DNA of 42,594 nt from Candidatus Zixiibacteriota bacterium (GCA_020051695.1 JAGVQM010000034.1:1-42594); one strand, 5' to 3'; shown: positions 25,707 through 33,934, counted from the stretch's first letter. Numbers and translations are program-made. Notes: a model not told the origin generated them from the sequence alone.

Positions 25707-28700
25707 CAAAAATGTTTTCAGGTTGTTTTGCCGGGGGTGTCACTCGCACGTCATACTGATACCAGATATTCAATGACTCGGGGGCGATTGAATCCGGGTC
25801 AAAGAATGTCTGCTCCACCGCCACCGTGGCGTTCTGGTCAATATCGGGCCGCATACTGGGACCCACCAGTTCAAAGTCGGAGATCCGGCCGGTGAAATCA
25901 ATTAATATTTTGAAGATCACGTTACCGCTCCAGGGTTCACTGCCCAGCTCGGATTCGGGATAGATGAATTGTCCCATAGTCTTCGGCCGGGGCGCTCTGG
26001 GCAAACCGGCGCGGGTTGTATCGGTTTGTTCGGCGGTAATGGCAGCCATTGCCGAATCGAAGGCCGCGTCCTTGGTTTCGGTCGCCATGACGGCGCGCTC
26101 GCGTTTCTGGCGTTCGGGGAGGCCGCTGCCCATTTTCACTTTGGCCGCATCAGCATAGGGCGTTCCCGGGAAACTGTCCACATACGCGGCGAATTTCAGG
26201 TACAGTGTCGAATCACCCCCGTAAAAAGACTTTTCCTCGGTAACCAGCGAGGCGAACGCCGCCTGGGGTGCGTAGACACTCTGTGGAAATTCCCGGACGA
26301 TTCTCTCGAATAGCACTTGCGCTGAATCCGGGCGATCTTCATCAAACAACAAGCGTTCGGCCCGGCTGTACATTGCGCCGGGATAACCGGTGTCGGCGGG
26401 TGTACCGGCCAGCCCCAGACGTTCGACCGCCGCTCCGGCATAATCGGTCCGCCCGTACTCTTCCAGGACCCGGCGATATATTTCGGCAGCAGCCGTCGAA
26501 TCCCGGAAATAATCTTCCCGCAAAGACGCCGAGGCAAACAAGGCCCGGGGAAGATGGGCACTGCCGGGAAAGCCGGTGATCAATTCCTCGTAATAAAACA
26601 AGGCAGAGTCAGGTTCACCGAGGACCGTATGGTAGGCCTGGGCCAGATTGAAATACGCGGTCGTCAGTTTATCGACGATGCCGTCACGTTTTTCTTTTGC
26701 GGCCAGCGCGTTCTTCGCCGCCGGAGTCAGTGCGATGGTTAATGTCGTATCGATCACATATGACGTGTCAAAAAACATTGTTGTATCGACGGCGTAGGCC
26801 GGGGCAGTCGGTGCTGGGGAATCCTGAGCGTTCGGATCGGCGGCAACCGCTGAATCGGCGGTCGGTATGACCTGCGCGGAAACCGGTTTGGCCGTGGAGT
26901 CCGGGACGGCCTCGAGCACAATCGCCGTATCCGGGGCCGACAAGGTATCGCCGGGCTGGCCCGGCTCCGGCATGCCGGAGGTCAACGCCGAATCCAGCGC
27001 CGAGTCGGCAGCGGCAAGGGCCGGGGCAACAGGGGCATCCGTTGAATCGCCGGGGGGCACCGTGGCGACAGAATCCATTTGCGGGGCGGGTTCTCCCGGA
27101 ATCTCGCGCAATAACGCCATCGGTGAGGCCGTGACCAGGACGGTATCAACCACATACGTCGTGTCGATGACCGTGACGGTATCAATGTTCACCGTCGTGT
27201 CCGCCGTATGGTTCGGATCGTAGGGGAGTTCTTCCGGTTTGGGAGCTGCCGTCTCGGCTTTTGCCACGATTTCCAGGGAATCAGGCATCTGCTGTGCGGC
27301 CGTACTATCCAGATCGGTGACGAGTCCGCCGGCGGTGGCCGCGGAGTCGGTCACCAACAATGAATCACTTGCAGATGCCAGGTCCGGAGAATCGTCCGGC
27401 ACTTGCAGTGAATCAACGGCTGCCTGAGCTGTTGATTCGGGCAGGGTCGTGACGAGAACAGAATCTTCTCTGATGACCGCCATATTGCTGTCGGCTGCGG
27501 CAGTCGAATCGATCGTGAAAGTCGAATCCCTTTCGAGCATGGTATCGGGGGGCATCGCGGCGATCAGCGAATCACTCGTGTTGCTGGAATCGATTACGTC
27601 TTCCGGGAAATCATTCCCGGCGGCGAGACCCGTAGTATCTGCGATGGTGGAATCGACCCCGCCGGTCGTATCCGCACCGGCGATGGAGTCGTTTTGCGCC
27701 GCTGTCTCAGCTTGGAGTGCGGCAAAGCCCTCGGGGTCGTCGATGGCCATCAATTCGGCGAGGCCGTCGGCGATTTGCTTTTGATAGCCCTCAATCGTGG
27801 CCAGGGTGACCGACAAGTCGATGGCTTTCTCGGCGAATTCGCTGCGGGCGAATTCCTGTTTGGCCTGCGCGTAATATTCGCGCGCGGCCGGAAAATCAAA
27901 ATAGTGCTTCTGATGGAGATAGCCGATCCGGTAGAAGGCCTCGGCCGACCATTTCGTTTTGGGGAAGGCTTCGGTGACGTCGGTGTAGACATCAGCAGCT
28001 TCATCGTACCGTCCCGCCCGCTCCAATCCTTCACCGATTTTAAGCTTCACCACACCCAGCGAGTCAAAATACAAATCGCTTTTGGCCAGGGCGTTCAGCA
28101 GGACCAGACCGGAATCGATGACGTCATTGCCGAAGTACGCCTCGGCCATGCGCACCCGCGTGGCATAGATGAGTTCGTTCGACGGGTTCTCCTGCAGGGT
28201 CAGATACAATTGTTCGAGGGCTTTGTCTTCCTCTCCGGCGAGTGTGAAGGCCTCACCGGCCTTGAACCGTGCGCCGGCACTGATTTCCTCAGATTTGAAA
28301 TCGTTTGCGACCGTCAGGTAGGCGATGGCCGAGGAATCATACTTTTTATCCTCCAGATACAGACCTGCCAGCCGGGACCAGGCCTCGGCCCGCCATTTCT
28401 TTTTGGCCGCGGTGGCAGCCAGCCGACGCAGGCGCTCGCGGCCAGCCAGCCGCTCGCCCAGTTCCACGCGGCAGACCGCGATCCAGAAGTCTGCTTCCTC
28501 GAGATATTGACTTTTGGGATGGTTGGTGACGATTTCATTGAACGCCCGCTGGGATTTATCGAATTCGCCCATGCGGAAATACCCCAGCCCGATGTAGTAA
28601 TATGCGTCATCGACCCACTTGCTCCCGGGGTGACGGTCGATGATTTTGGCGAAGTGTTCGATGGCGCTCTGATAGGCCATGTTGCCGGCCCGCCGCTGGG

Positions 28701-28866
28701 GTGCGGCCCGCCCCGTCGTGCCCAGGCGCTGCTCCTGTTGTTCGGCCTCAGCGAATTTCTTTTTGGCGTTGAAAAACGTATTGTAATATACACAGCCGGC
28801 CGCCAGCAGGCAGCATGCCGTTAAAACGATCGTCATTACCGATGCCCGAGCGTAAACATTCTTCAT
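25681..28866 (-). CDS. Large TPR lipoprotein with Asp/Ser/Thr-rich middle and TonB-like C-terminus
   Basis: Envelope protein of unknown function. From ATG 28866 (AGGA about 9 nt upstream) it has 1061 residues. A lipoprotein signal ends in LLAAGC (C25). Residues about 60-385 are tetratricopeptide-like helical repeats in the style of YbgF/BamD (for example HPGSKWVDDAYYYIGLGYF). Residues about 385-715 are low-complexity, rich in Asp, Ser, Thr and Ala, with repeated DS and DT pairs. A second TPR block spans about 715-930. The last 100 residues contain GNVIFKILIDFTGRISDFEL, the pattern of the TonB C-terminal domain, although there is no TonB-type membrane anchor or proline-rich spacer. One base separates its start from the radical SAM stop. 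Confidence 0.85.
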   Translation of the reverse strand: MKNVYARASVMTIVLTACCLLAAGCVYYNTFFNAKKKFAEAEQQEQRLGTTGRAAPQRRAGNMAYQSAIEHFAKIIDRHPGSKWVDDAYYYIGLGYFRMGEFDKSQRAFNEIVTNHPKSQYLEEADFWIAVCRVELGERLAGRERLRRLAATAAKKKWRAEAWSRLAGLYLEDKKYDSSAIAYLTVANDFKSEEISAGARFKAGEAFTLAGEEDKALEQLYLTLQENPSNELIYATRVRMAEAYFGNDVIDSGLVLLNALAKSDLYFDSLGVVKLKIGEGLERAGRYDEAADVYTDVTEAFPKTKWSAEAFYRIGYLHQKHYFDFPAAREYYAQAKQEFARSEFAEKAIDLSVTLATIEGYQKQIADGLAELMAIDDPEGFAALQAETAAQNDSIAGADTTGGVDSTIADTTGLAAGNDFPEDVIDSSNTSDSLIAAMPPDTMLERDSTFTIDSTAAADSNMAVIREDSVLVTTLPESTAQAAVDSLQVPDDSPDLASASDSLLVTDSAATAGGLVTDLDSTAAQQMPDSLEIVAKAETAAPKPEELPYDPNHTADTTVNIDTVTVIDTTYVVDTVLVTASPMALLREIPGEPAPQMDSVATVPPGDSTDAPVAPALAAADSALDSALTSGMPEPGQPGDTLSAPDTAIVLEAVPDSTAKPVSAQVIPTADSAVAADPNAQDSPAPTAPAYAVDTTMFFDTSYVIDTTLTIALTPAAKNALAAKEKRDGIVDKLTTAYFNLAQAYHTVLGEPDSALFYYEELITGFPGSAHLPRALFASASLREDYFRDSTAAAEIYRRVLEEYGRTDYAGAAVERLGLAGTPADTGYPGAMYSRAERLLFDEDRPDSAQVLFERIVREFPQSVYAPQAAFASLVTEEKSFYGGDSTLYLKFAAYVDSFPGTPYADAAKVKMGSGLPERQKRERAVMATETKDAAFDSAMAAITAEQTDTTRAGLPRAPRPKTMGQFIYPESELGSEPWSGNVIFKILIDFTGRISDFELVGPSMRPDIDQNATVAVEQTFFDPDSIAPESLNIWYQYDVRVTPPAKQPENIFDDPAFNNQ
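26730..27715 (-). repeat. Low-complexity coding segment inside the TPR lipoprotein gene
   Basis: About 330 codons dominated by Asp, Ser, Thr, Ala, Val and Pro, with irregular DSxxxxDT spacing rather than an exact tandem repeat. It separates two TPR blocks and is probably disordered or extended in the periplasm. Confidence 0.7.
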
Positions 28867-28867
28867 C

Positions 28868-29803
28868 TTATAAATCCTGGACCCAGCCGTTTTCCAGCCC
28901 GGCGGCCTCCATGGCTGCGCGGGCCCGTTCATATTCTTTTTCGGTAATTCGCCGCCCGATCTTGGCCATTTCGTGCGCCCGGTGTGTCGGATAATATTGG
29001 CTCATCAGACTGATGTACGTCTCCGGAGACACTTCGCGGGCCAGAAAAGTAAAAATCCCCTCCGACCCGGACAGCCCCTCCGGCAGGATCAGGTGCCGGA
29101 TAATCAGTCCCGAAACCGCAATGCCGTCGGCATCGGTTTTTAAAACGCCGACCTGCCGGTGCATTTCGGCGATGGCCAAGCGATTTATCGCCGGATAATC
29201 GTCGGCCCGCGAATACAGGGCGGCGACGGCCGGGTCGTCATAGCGCATATCAGCAAGATAGATATCCATGATGCCGTCGAACCAGCGCAATGTTTCGACC
29301 AAATCATACCCCGAGGTATTATACACAAAAGGCACGCGCAGGCCGTTCCGCCGGGCAGTAATACACGCTTTGAGGATGTGGACGGCATAGTGCGTGGGTG
29401 TCACAAAATTAATATTATGCGCCCCGGCGCGCTCTATGTGGAACATGATCTCGACCAGTTTGTCCGGGGCAATCGGCGTACCCTCGACTTCCTGCGAAAT
29501 GGTATAATTCTGGCAATAGGCGCAGCTCATCGAGCACCCGGCGAAAAAGATGGTCCCCGAACCCCGGCTCCCCGAAAGCGGCGGTTCCTCGCCATGATGT
29601 AGGTTCCAGGACGAGACCAGGATTTCATTGGCGGCCTGGCATTCGCCGGTTTCGCCCTCGGCACGGTTGGCCAGACACCGCCGAGGACAAATCTGGCAGG
29701 AGGTCAAGGCGGCGGAAGCCCGGACCATGCGCTTGCCCAGCTCCGGGGCGTTACAATCGAGCCGTTGATATCCGCTTACGGTTTTGTCTGTCGCTTTATT
29801 CAT
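28868..29803 (-). CDS. Radical SAM protein, PflX/PFL-activating-enzyme-like
   Basis: Iron-sulfur enzyme that would make a 5'-deoxyadenosyl radical; substrate unknown. The ATG at 29803 overlaps the sirtuin stop by 8 bp and gives 311 residues. The radical SAM cluster motif is CSMSCAYC (C90, C94, C97), followed by QNYTIS. Upstream cysteines C36, C39, C43 and C55 may hold a second cluster. This matches the PflX group of uncharacterised activating-enzyme homologues. No glycyl radical enzyme is encoded in the window. Being directly coupled to a sirtuin is notable. Confidence 0.88.
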   Translation of the reverse strand: MNKATDKTVSGYQRLDCNAPELGKRMVRASAALTSCQICPRRCLANRAEGETGECQAANEILVSSWNLHHGEEPPLSGSRGSGTIFFAGCSMSCAYCQNYTISQEVEGTPIAPDKLVEIMFHIERAGAHNINFVTPTHYAVHILKACITARRNGLRVPFVYNTSGYDLVETLRWFDGIMDIYLADMRYDDPAVAALYSRADDYPAINRLAIAEMHRQVGVLKTDADGIAVSGLIIRHLILPEGLSGSEGIFTFLAREVSPETYISLMSQYYPTHRAHEMAKIGRRITEKEYERARAAMEAAGLENGWVQDL

Positions 29804-30539
29804 GAGGAAAATATTCGGCGATCCGGGGCAGTATTTCTCCGGTAGGGCCGCGGAAAACCTCATCACACATACCCGACAACGGAGTGTCTTCCGGGTTGAT
29901 TTCCACGACATATGCCCCGCCGCGTTTGGCGACCAACGGCAACGACGCCGCCGGCTGGACGACCGCGGAAGTCCCCAGTGAGAAAAACAACTCGCATGTT
30001 TCGGCTTTGGACCACGCTTGTTCTATCATTTGAACGGGCAAAAGTTCCCCGAACCAGACAACATCGGGGCGCAACAGCCCGCCGCATTCACAGGTGGGCA
30101 GGTTTTCCGGGTCAAATATCGCGGGCCACTCGGCGGGACGGTTGCATTTGGCACACTTGTTTTTCTGGATATTCCCATGCAATTCAAAGACTTTCGTCGA
30201 TCCCGCCTTGCGGTGCAACCCGTCAACGTTCTGGGTGACTAAAGCAAATTCCTGGAAATAGGTCTCCCAGCGGGCCAGCGTTTTATGCCCCGGATTCGGC
30301 TGGACCGTGCTCATCAGTTCACGGCGATAATTGTACCATTCCAGCACCAGACGGGGGTTGGCCATGAAGGCATCGAAATTAGCCAGTTCTTCCGGCCGGA
30401 ATTTCGACCACAAACCCTCTGCTCCTCGAAACGTCGGCACGCCCGATTCGGCCGAAACCCCCGCGCCGGTTAAGACTGCCACCCGGGTCGTGGGTACCAG
30501 CAAGCGCCGTAATCGCTCGGAAATCGCCAACTGTTTCAT
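29796..30539 (-). CDS. cobB: NAD-dependent protein deacylase (sirtuin, class III type)
   Basis: Removes acyl groups from lysines using NAD. The ATG at 30539 gives 247 residues; the longer upstream frame runs into the divergent DUF5683 gene. NAD motifs are GAGVSAESGVPTFRG (25-39) and TQNVDGLH (102-109); the catalytic histidine is H121 in ELHGN. Zinc ligands are C129, C132, C150 and C152. Y69 and R72 in WYNYRREL match the Tyr/Arg pair that binds succinyl or malonyl groups in SIRT5 and CobB, so desuccinylase activity is likely. It is the first gene of the minus-strand run to 21543. Confidence 0.96.
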   Translation of the reverse strand: MKQLAISERLRRLLVPTTRVAVLTGAGVSAESGVPTFRGAEGLWSKFRPEELANFDAFMANPRLVLEWYNYRRELMSTVQPNPGHKTLARWETYFQEFALVTQNVDGLHRKAGSTKVFELHGNIQKNKCAKCNRPAEWPAIFDPENLPTCECGGLLRPDVVWFGELLPVQMIEQAWSKAETCELFFSLGTSAVVQPAASLPLVAKRGGAYVVEINPEDTPLSGMCDEVFRGPTGEILPRIAEYFPHE

Positions 30540-30633
30540 CGCCGGGGAATATAAAGGGTAGCGGTGCCGAAAACAAACGTCGGGGTGGACATTTGGCCGC
30601 CCGGAGGCATAATTCGGGGGTGGAGAAAAAACA

Positions 30634-31323
30634 ATGCGGCGACAACAATTTAGTTCATGTCTTTTCCTGTTTCTGATGACCGGCGTTGCGTTGTTTTCGC
30701 TTGTCGTGCCCGCCGCCGCCCAGAGCGACTCGACAAAAGTCCTACAGTCTCCGGTCATTCTTAATGCCGATTCCATTGCCGCAGGGGGGGCCACATCCGA
30801 CTCGGCTTCTCCCGCATTGGATACCCCGCCGTCTTCGACGGATCAGGCAACCCCCGGTACCCCACTCCGCCAGGGGCGGACGGTGGGTCATGCAAATCCG
30901 GATACCAGCTTCTGGCAAAAACCGACCGGCGCGCTGTTCAAGTCAATCATTGCCCCCGGCTGGGGCCAGTACGCCAACGGGAAATACCAGAAAGCGGCGA
31001 TCATCTGCGGCCTTGAGAGCTTTTTCATTGTTAAATCGGTGCAATATTTTGTAAAAACCCGCGACCGGTTCGATACGTTCAAGCAAACTCAGGAGCGCGC
31101 CGATTTCGACGCCTATGACAACGCGCGTTCCAACCGCAACAAGTATTACTGGTTTGTGGCCGGGACGATTTTTTACAGCATGTGGGATGCGTTCGCCGAT
31201 GCGCACTTGAAGCCGTTCGAGGAAATCAAGGACGATGCCGAGTTCTGGGGGTTGGAGCCCGGCGACCGGCGTCGTCGGGTTTCCCCGCCGGAGTTGTCGC
31301 TGGCATGGACGGTGACGTTTTAA
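30634..31323 (+). CDS. DUF5683-family secreted/membrane protein
   Basis: 229 residues with a signal peptide ending at AAAQ (about residue 29). A Ser/Thr/Pro-rich linker covers residues about 30-85. Then comes the DUF5683-like core, KSIIAPGWGQYANGKYQKAA (104-123), with two hydrophobic segments: one around CGLESFFIVKSVQYF and one around YYWFVAGTIFYSMWDAFADA. GGTGGAG precedes the ATG. It is divergent from the sirtuin. Part of the linker (codons about 75-86, bases 30856-30890) matches an intergenic repeat at 32036-32070. Function unknown; the family is common in the Bacteroidetes side of the tree. Confidence 0.8.
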   Translation: MRRQQFSSCLFLFLMTGVALFSLVVPAAAQSDSTKVLQSPVILNADSIAAGGATSDSASPALDTPPSSTDQATPGTPLRQGRTVGHANPDTSFWQKPTGALFKSIIAPGWGQYANGKYQKAAIICGLESFFIVKSVQYFVKTRDRFDTFKQTQERADFDAYDNARSNRNKYYWFVAGTIFYSMWDAFADAHLKPFEEIKDDAEFWGLEPGDRRRRVSPPELSLAWTVTF

Positions 31324-31358
31324 GCTCACGACACGACACCCGGGGTCACAATGAGATG

Positions 31359-31383
31359 CGTAGGGTGGGCACCGCCCACCATT
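31359..31383 (+). repeat. REP-like palindromic repeat, left copy flanking the RAYT gene
   Basis: 25 bp containing the palindrome TGGGCACCGCCCA after CGTAGGG. An identical inverted copy lies at 31994-32018, and another identical copy, in the same orientation as that one, lies at 42434-42458. It ends 33 bp before the RAYT start. Confidence 0.85.
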
Positions 31384-31416
31384 GACAAATAATGACATGA
31401 TTTATTATATCTTGGC

Positions 31417-31992
31417 ATGCCTAATTACCGACGAGTGTTTTCCCCGGGCGGGACATTTTTCTTCACTGTCGTGACATACCAACGACAGCCGATCTTTGCT
31501 GTTGAAGCCGCACGTGCTTGTCTGCGGCACTCATTTCGGCAAATTGAAGAAATCATGCCGTACGAAACATTGGCGTTTGTACTTTTTCCGGATCATCTGC
31601 ATTGTATGTGGAAATTGCCGGAAGGCGGCTCCGCTTATTCCACACGCTGGGGACGCATCAAATCTGGATTTACCAGACAATGGCGTCAATGCCACGCAGT
31701 GACCGCCGGTCTTTCGCAGTCGAGGCGCAGACATCGAGAGAGCAACTTATGGCAACGGCGTTTTTGGGAACATACGATCAGAGATGAGATGGATTTTCGA
31801 AATCATATTGATTATGTCCATTATAACCCGATCAAGCATGGTTATGTGCATTGTGCTCACGCGTGGCCGCATTCGACATATCAGCGTTGGGTGCGTGAGG
31901 GATTTTATTCAAATGATTGGTGCTGCCAATGCGACGGAGCAAAAACCATTACGCCGCATTTCACGGGATTGAATGAAGCGGATATGGAATGA
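31417..31992 (+). CDS. REP-associated tyrosine transposase (RAYT, Y1/HUH family)
   Basis: Single-strand DNA endonuclease related to the IS200/IS605 transposases. It has 191 residues. The HUH pair is H60 and H62 in FPDHLHCMW. WQRRFWEHTIRDE (112-124) is conserved in RAYTs, and the catalytic tyrosine is probably Y136 in YVHYNPIKHGYV. The gene is intact with no frameshift. Its stop codon ends two bases before the right REP, and there is no clear ribosome binding site. The closest relatives in other genomes sit beside REP palindromes, as seen here. Confidence 0.93.
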   Translation: MPNYRRVFSPGGTFFFTVVTYQRQPIFAVEAARACLRHSFRQIEEIMPYETLAFVLFPDHLHCMWKLPEGGSAYSTRWGRIKSGFTRQWRQCHAVTAGLSQSRRRHRESNLWQRRFWEHTIRDEMDFRNHIDYVHYNPIKHGYVHCAHAWPHSTYQRWVREGFYSNDWCCQCDGAKTITPHFTGLNEADME

Positions 31993-31993
31993 G

Positions 31994-32018
31994 AATGGTG
32001 GGCGGTGCCCACCCTACG
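31994..32018 (-). repeat. REP-like palindromic repeat, right copy flanking the RAYT gene
   Basis: Exact inverted copy of the 25-bp repeat at 31359-31383, starting two bases after the RAYT stop. Confidence 0.85.
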
Positions 32019-32024
32019 TTGCTG

Positions 32025-32090
32025 CTCCCGCATTGGGTACCCCACTCCGCCCGGAGCGGATGGCGGGTCATTCAGGATCCGATACTGGGG
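32025..32090 (+). repeat. Repeat shared with the DUF5683 coding sequence
   Basis: 32025-32043 matches 30809-30827 at 18 of 19 bases. 32036-32070 matches 30856-30890 at 31 of 35 bases without gaps. The two matches overlap at a TACCCC direct repeat, as if the 28-bp stretch between them in the gene had been lost. A third short match, GGTACCCCAC, lies at 42483-42492. It also contains a TCCGC/GCGGA hairpin. Confidence 0.6.
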
Positions 32091-32163
32091 CAGATGTGGA
32101 CATCTGCCGCCCACGGAATTTCCGACAATCACTTTCTTGTGCTCACTGTGGGGCAGATGTGGA
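32086..32163 (+). repeat. Direct repeat of a 15-mer, first copy forming a hairpin
   Basis: TGGGGCAGATGTGGA occurs at 32086-32100 and at 32149-32163. The first copy continues into ACATCTGCC, giving a 9-bp stem (32089-32108) with a 2-nt loop. The second copy has lost this pairing. It is noncoding and looks like another small palindromic repeat family. Confidence 0.55.
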
Positions 32164-32206
32164 TCCGCCGCGGCAGACGGGTCACAACGTGTCACAGCCG
32201 TGCTTA

Positions 32207-32261
32207 CAAAAACAATCGGCGGGCCGGGTGATGTTTGAAACATCGACCGCAGCCCGCCGAT
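32207..32261 (-). terminator. Intrinsic terminator of htrA
   Basis: Minus strand, 30 nt after the htrA stop: ATCGGCGGGC and GCCCGCCGAT form a perfect 10-bp stem (ends 32215 and 32261) enclosing a second stem GATGTTT/AAACATC. It is followed by TGTTTTTG. Confidence 0.75.
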
Positions 32262-32290
32262 GTGGCGTTTATGCAGATTAACCTCAATAG

Positions 32291-33790
32291 TTAGAGGGTG
32301 TAGACAATAAACATAGTACCGCCTTCGCGCCAAATGCGCAAGAGGATCCGCTCGCCTTTTTTGCGATCACCGGCCAGCGCGGTGAAATCCTGCCGGTTTT
32401 TGACAGCCCGCTTGTCGACTGAGACTATAACATCGCCTTCGCGCAGTCCGGCGCGGTAGGCCGCGCTCGCCGGGCCGATTGCCGTGACCACCACACCCGC
32501 GATATTTTCGCCAATCTCATAGCGGCGTGCCAGTTCCCCGGTCAAAGTGCTTATCGAAAAGCCGAGCAGATCATCCAGGCCGGAGCCGCCGGCGGCCACC
32601 ACCGGATCATCGGGCAGCCGTCCGAGTTCGACGGCAAGCGTTAATCGTTGTCCGTCACGAAAAACGGTAAAATCGACTTTTGTCCCCGGCGGGGTGGAGG
32701 CAATCACGTTGCGCAATTGGGCGGTATTGCCGATTTTGACGCCGTTCATCATCAAAATGATATCGCCTGCCGCAAAACCGGCTGTGGCCGCGGGACCATC
32801 TTTCACCACATCGCTGACCAGTACACCTTCCGTGCTTTTGGTGTCGAAGGCCTCGGCCAGCGCCTCGTCCACGTTTTGGATCATCACGCCCAGCCAGCCG
32901 CGGATCACTTCGCCGTCGTTGATCAGCGAGTTTTTTACATATATCGCCATGTTGACCGGCACGGCGAAGCCGATACCCTGGAACCCCCCGCTCTGGGAGA
33001 CGATGGCGGTATTGATGCCGACCAGTTCGCCGTCGAGGTTGACCAGCGGCCCGCCAGAATTGCCGGGGTTAATCGCCGCATCGGTTTGGATGAAATCTTC
33101 ATAGTCGGCCAGCCCCACGTTGGAGCGGCCCTTGGCGCTGACAATGCCCTGGGTCACACTGTAGGCCAGGTTCTCACTCATCGGGCTGCCGACCGCCATC
33201 ACGATTTCGCCGACTTGCAGGTCGTCGCTGTTTCCCACGGCAATCGGTTTCAGGTTGTCGGCGTCGATGCGCAAGACCGCAAGATCGGTCTTGGAGTCGG
33301 CGCCGATGACTGTGGCCAGGTGGCGGCGGTCGTCAGAGGTCCGGACATAAATCGAATCGGCGTTCTGCACGACATGATTGTTGGTGAGAATGTAGCCGTT
33401 GCTGCTGATGATTACCCCCGACCCCAGGCCGCGCTGACGGTACTGCCGCTCGCGGGGTTCGTCCTGTCCGCGCGGCTGCTGCGGCCCGAAAAACTGGTCG
33501 AAAAAGCTGTCGCCGCTGAACGGGAACTGGAACGGACTAGTATCCTGAACCGACATGACGCGTTCGGTGGATACAGTGACCACGCTGGGTTTGACATCCG
33601 CCACCAGTTCGACGAAGGCCTGATTGAGATCCCGCAGGGTGTGAAGCGGACGGTCCTGCCCCTGAACCACGGGGCCGATGACATTCTGGGCCGGTGTGTT
33701 GGCGGCAGTCGCCGCCAGCATGACCAAAGCGACGGTGGCGGCGACGATCGCGCGCCGCGCCCGTTGAGTTGTAGCTACCAGGACTTTCAT
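32291..33790 (-). CDS. htrA: DegP/HtrA-family periplasmic serine protease
   Basis: Degrades or refolds misfolded envelope proteins. The ATG at 33790 has AAGGAGG 7 nt upstream and gives 499 residues; a longer frame adds nine. A signal peptide ends near AANTPAQ (about residue 35). The trypsin-like triad is H139 in TNNHV, D169 in KTDLAVL and S245 in GNSGGPL. The LA loop region contains a Gln/Arg-rich stretch (104-120). Two PDZ domains follow (about 290-390 and 405-495), as in DegP/DegQ. It is transcribed alone with its own promoter and terminator, and is likely stress-induced. Confidence 0.96.
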   Translation of the reverse strand: MKVLVATTQRARRAIVAATVALVMLAATAANTPAQNVIGPVVQGQDRPLHTLRDLNQAFVELVADVKPSVVTVSTERVMSVQDTSPFQFPFSGDSFFDQFFGPQQPRGQDEPRERQYRQRGLGSGVIISSNGYILTNNHVVQNADSIYVRTSDDRRHLATVIGADSKTDLAVLRIDADNLKPIAVGNSDDLQVGEIVMAVGSPMSENLAYSVTQGIVSAKGRSNVGLADYEDFIQTDAAINPGNSGGPLVNLDGELVGINTAIVSQSGGFQGIGFAVPVNMAIYVKNSLINDGEVIRGWLGVMIQNVDEALAEAFDTKSTEGVLVSDVVKDGPAATAGFAAGDIILMMNGVKIGNTAQLRNVIASTPPGTKVDFTVFRDGQRLTLAVELGRLPDDPVVAAGGSGLDDLLGFSISTLTGELARRYEIGENIAGVVVTAIGPASAAYRAGLREGDVIVSVDKRAVKNRQDFTALAGDRKKGERILLRIWREGGTMFIVYTL

Positions 33791-33904
33791 GATTGTTCCT
33801 CCTTCAAGTTCCGACACCAGATTGTATTATCGATTGGTGATGCCGGTTCCAGGAAAGCGGAGCAAAACCCGTGCAAATCATGGAGGTTTTCTGTAACTTG
33901 ATGT

Positions 33905-33934
33905 ATTATATATTCTTGAGCAAATGTTCGTTAA
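33905..33934 (-). promoter_or_regulatory. Candidate promoter for htrA
   Basis: Minus strand: -10 TATAAT (33905-33910) is a perfect match. The -35 TTAACG (33929-33934), at 18-nt spacing, matches four of six. The leader would be about 110 nt. It could also be an extended-AT region recognised by another sigma factor. Confidence 0.4.

Larger units (their letters stand above)
31359..32018 (+). mobile_element. RAYT unit: REP-associated tyrosine transposase gene between inverted REP copies
   Basis: A 660-bp unit made of the left REP, the RAYT gene and an inverted right REP. This organisation is the one known for RAYT-REP systems, where the enzyme acts on the palindromes. The two repeats are identical over 25 bp, so the unit looks recently active or maintained by selection. 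No target-site duplication could be assigned with confidence. Confidence 0.75.

Noticed and set aside
27694-28824. A long plus-strand frame antisense to the TPR lipoprotein
   Set aside because: Shadow of the TPR-coding strand; no start signal and no protein-like features.
32648-33901. A long plus-strand frame antisense to htrA
   Set aside because: It mirrors the htrA coding strand, is His/Asp/Gln-rich as shadow frames are in GC-rich DNA, and has no recognisable domain.
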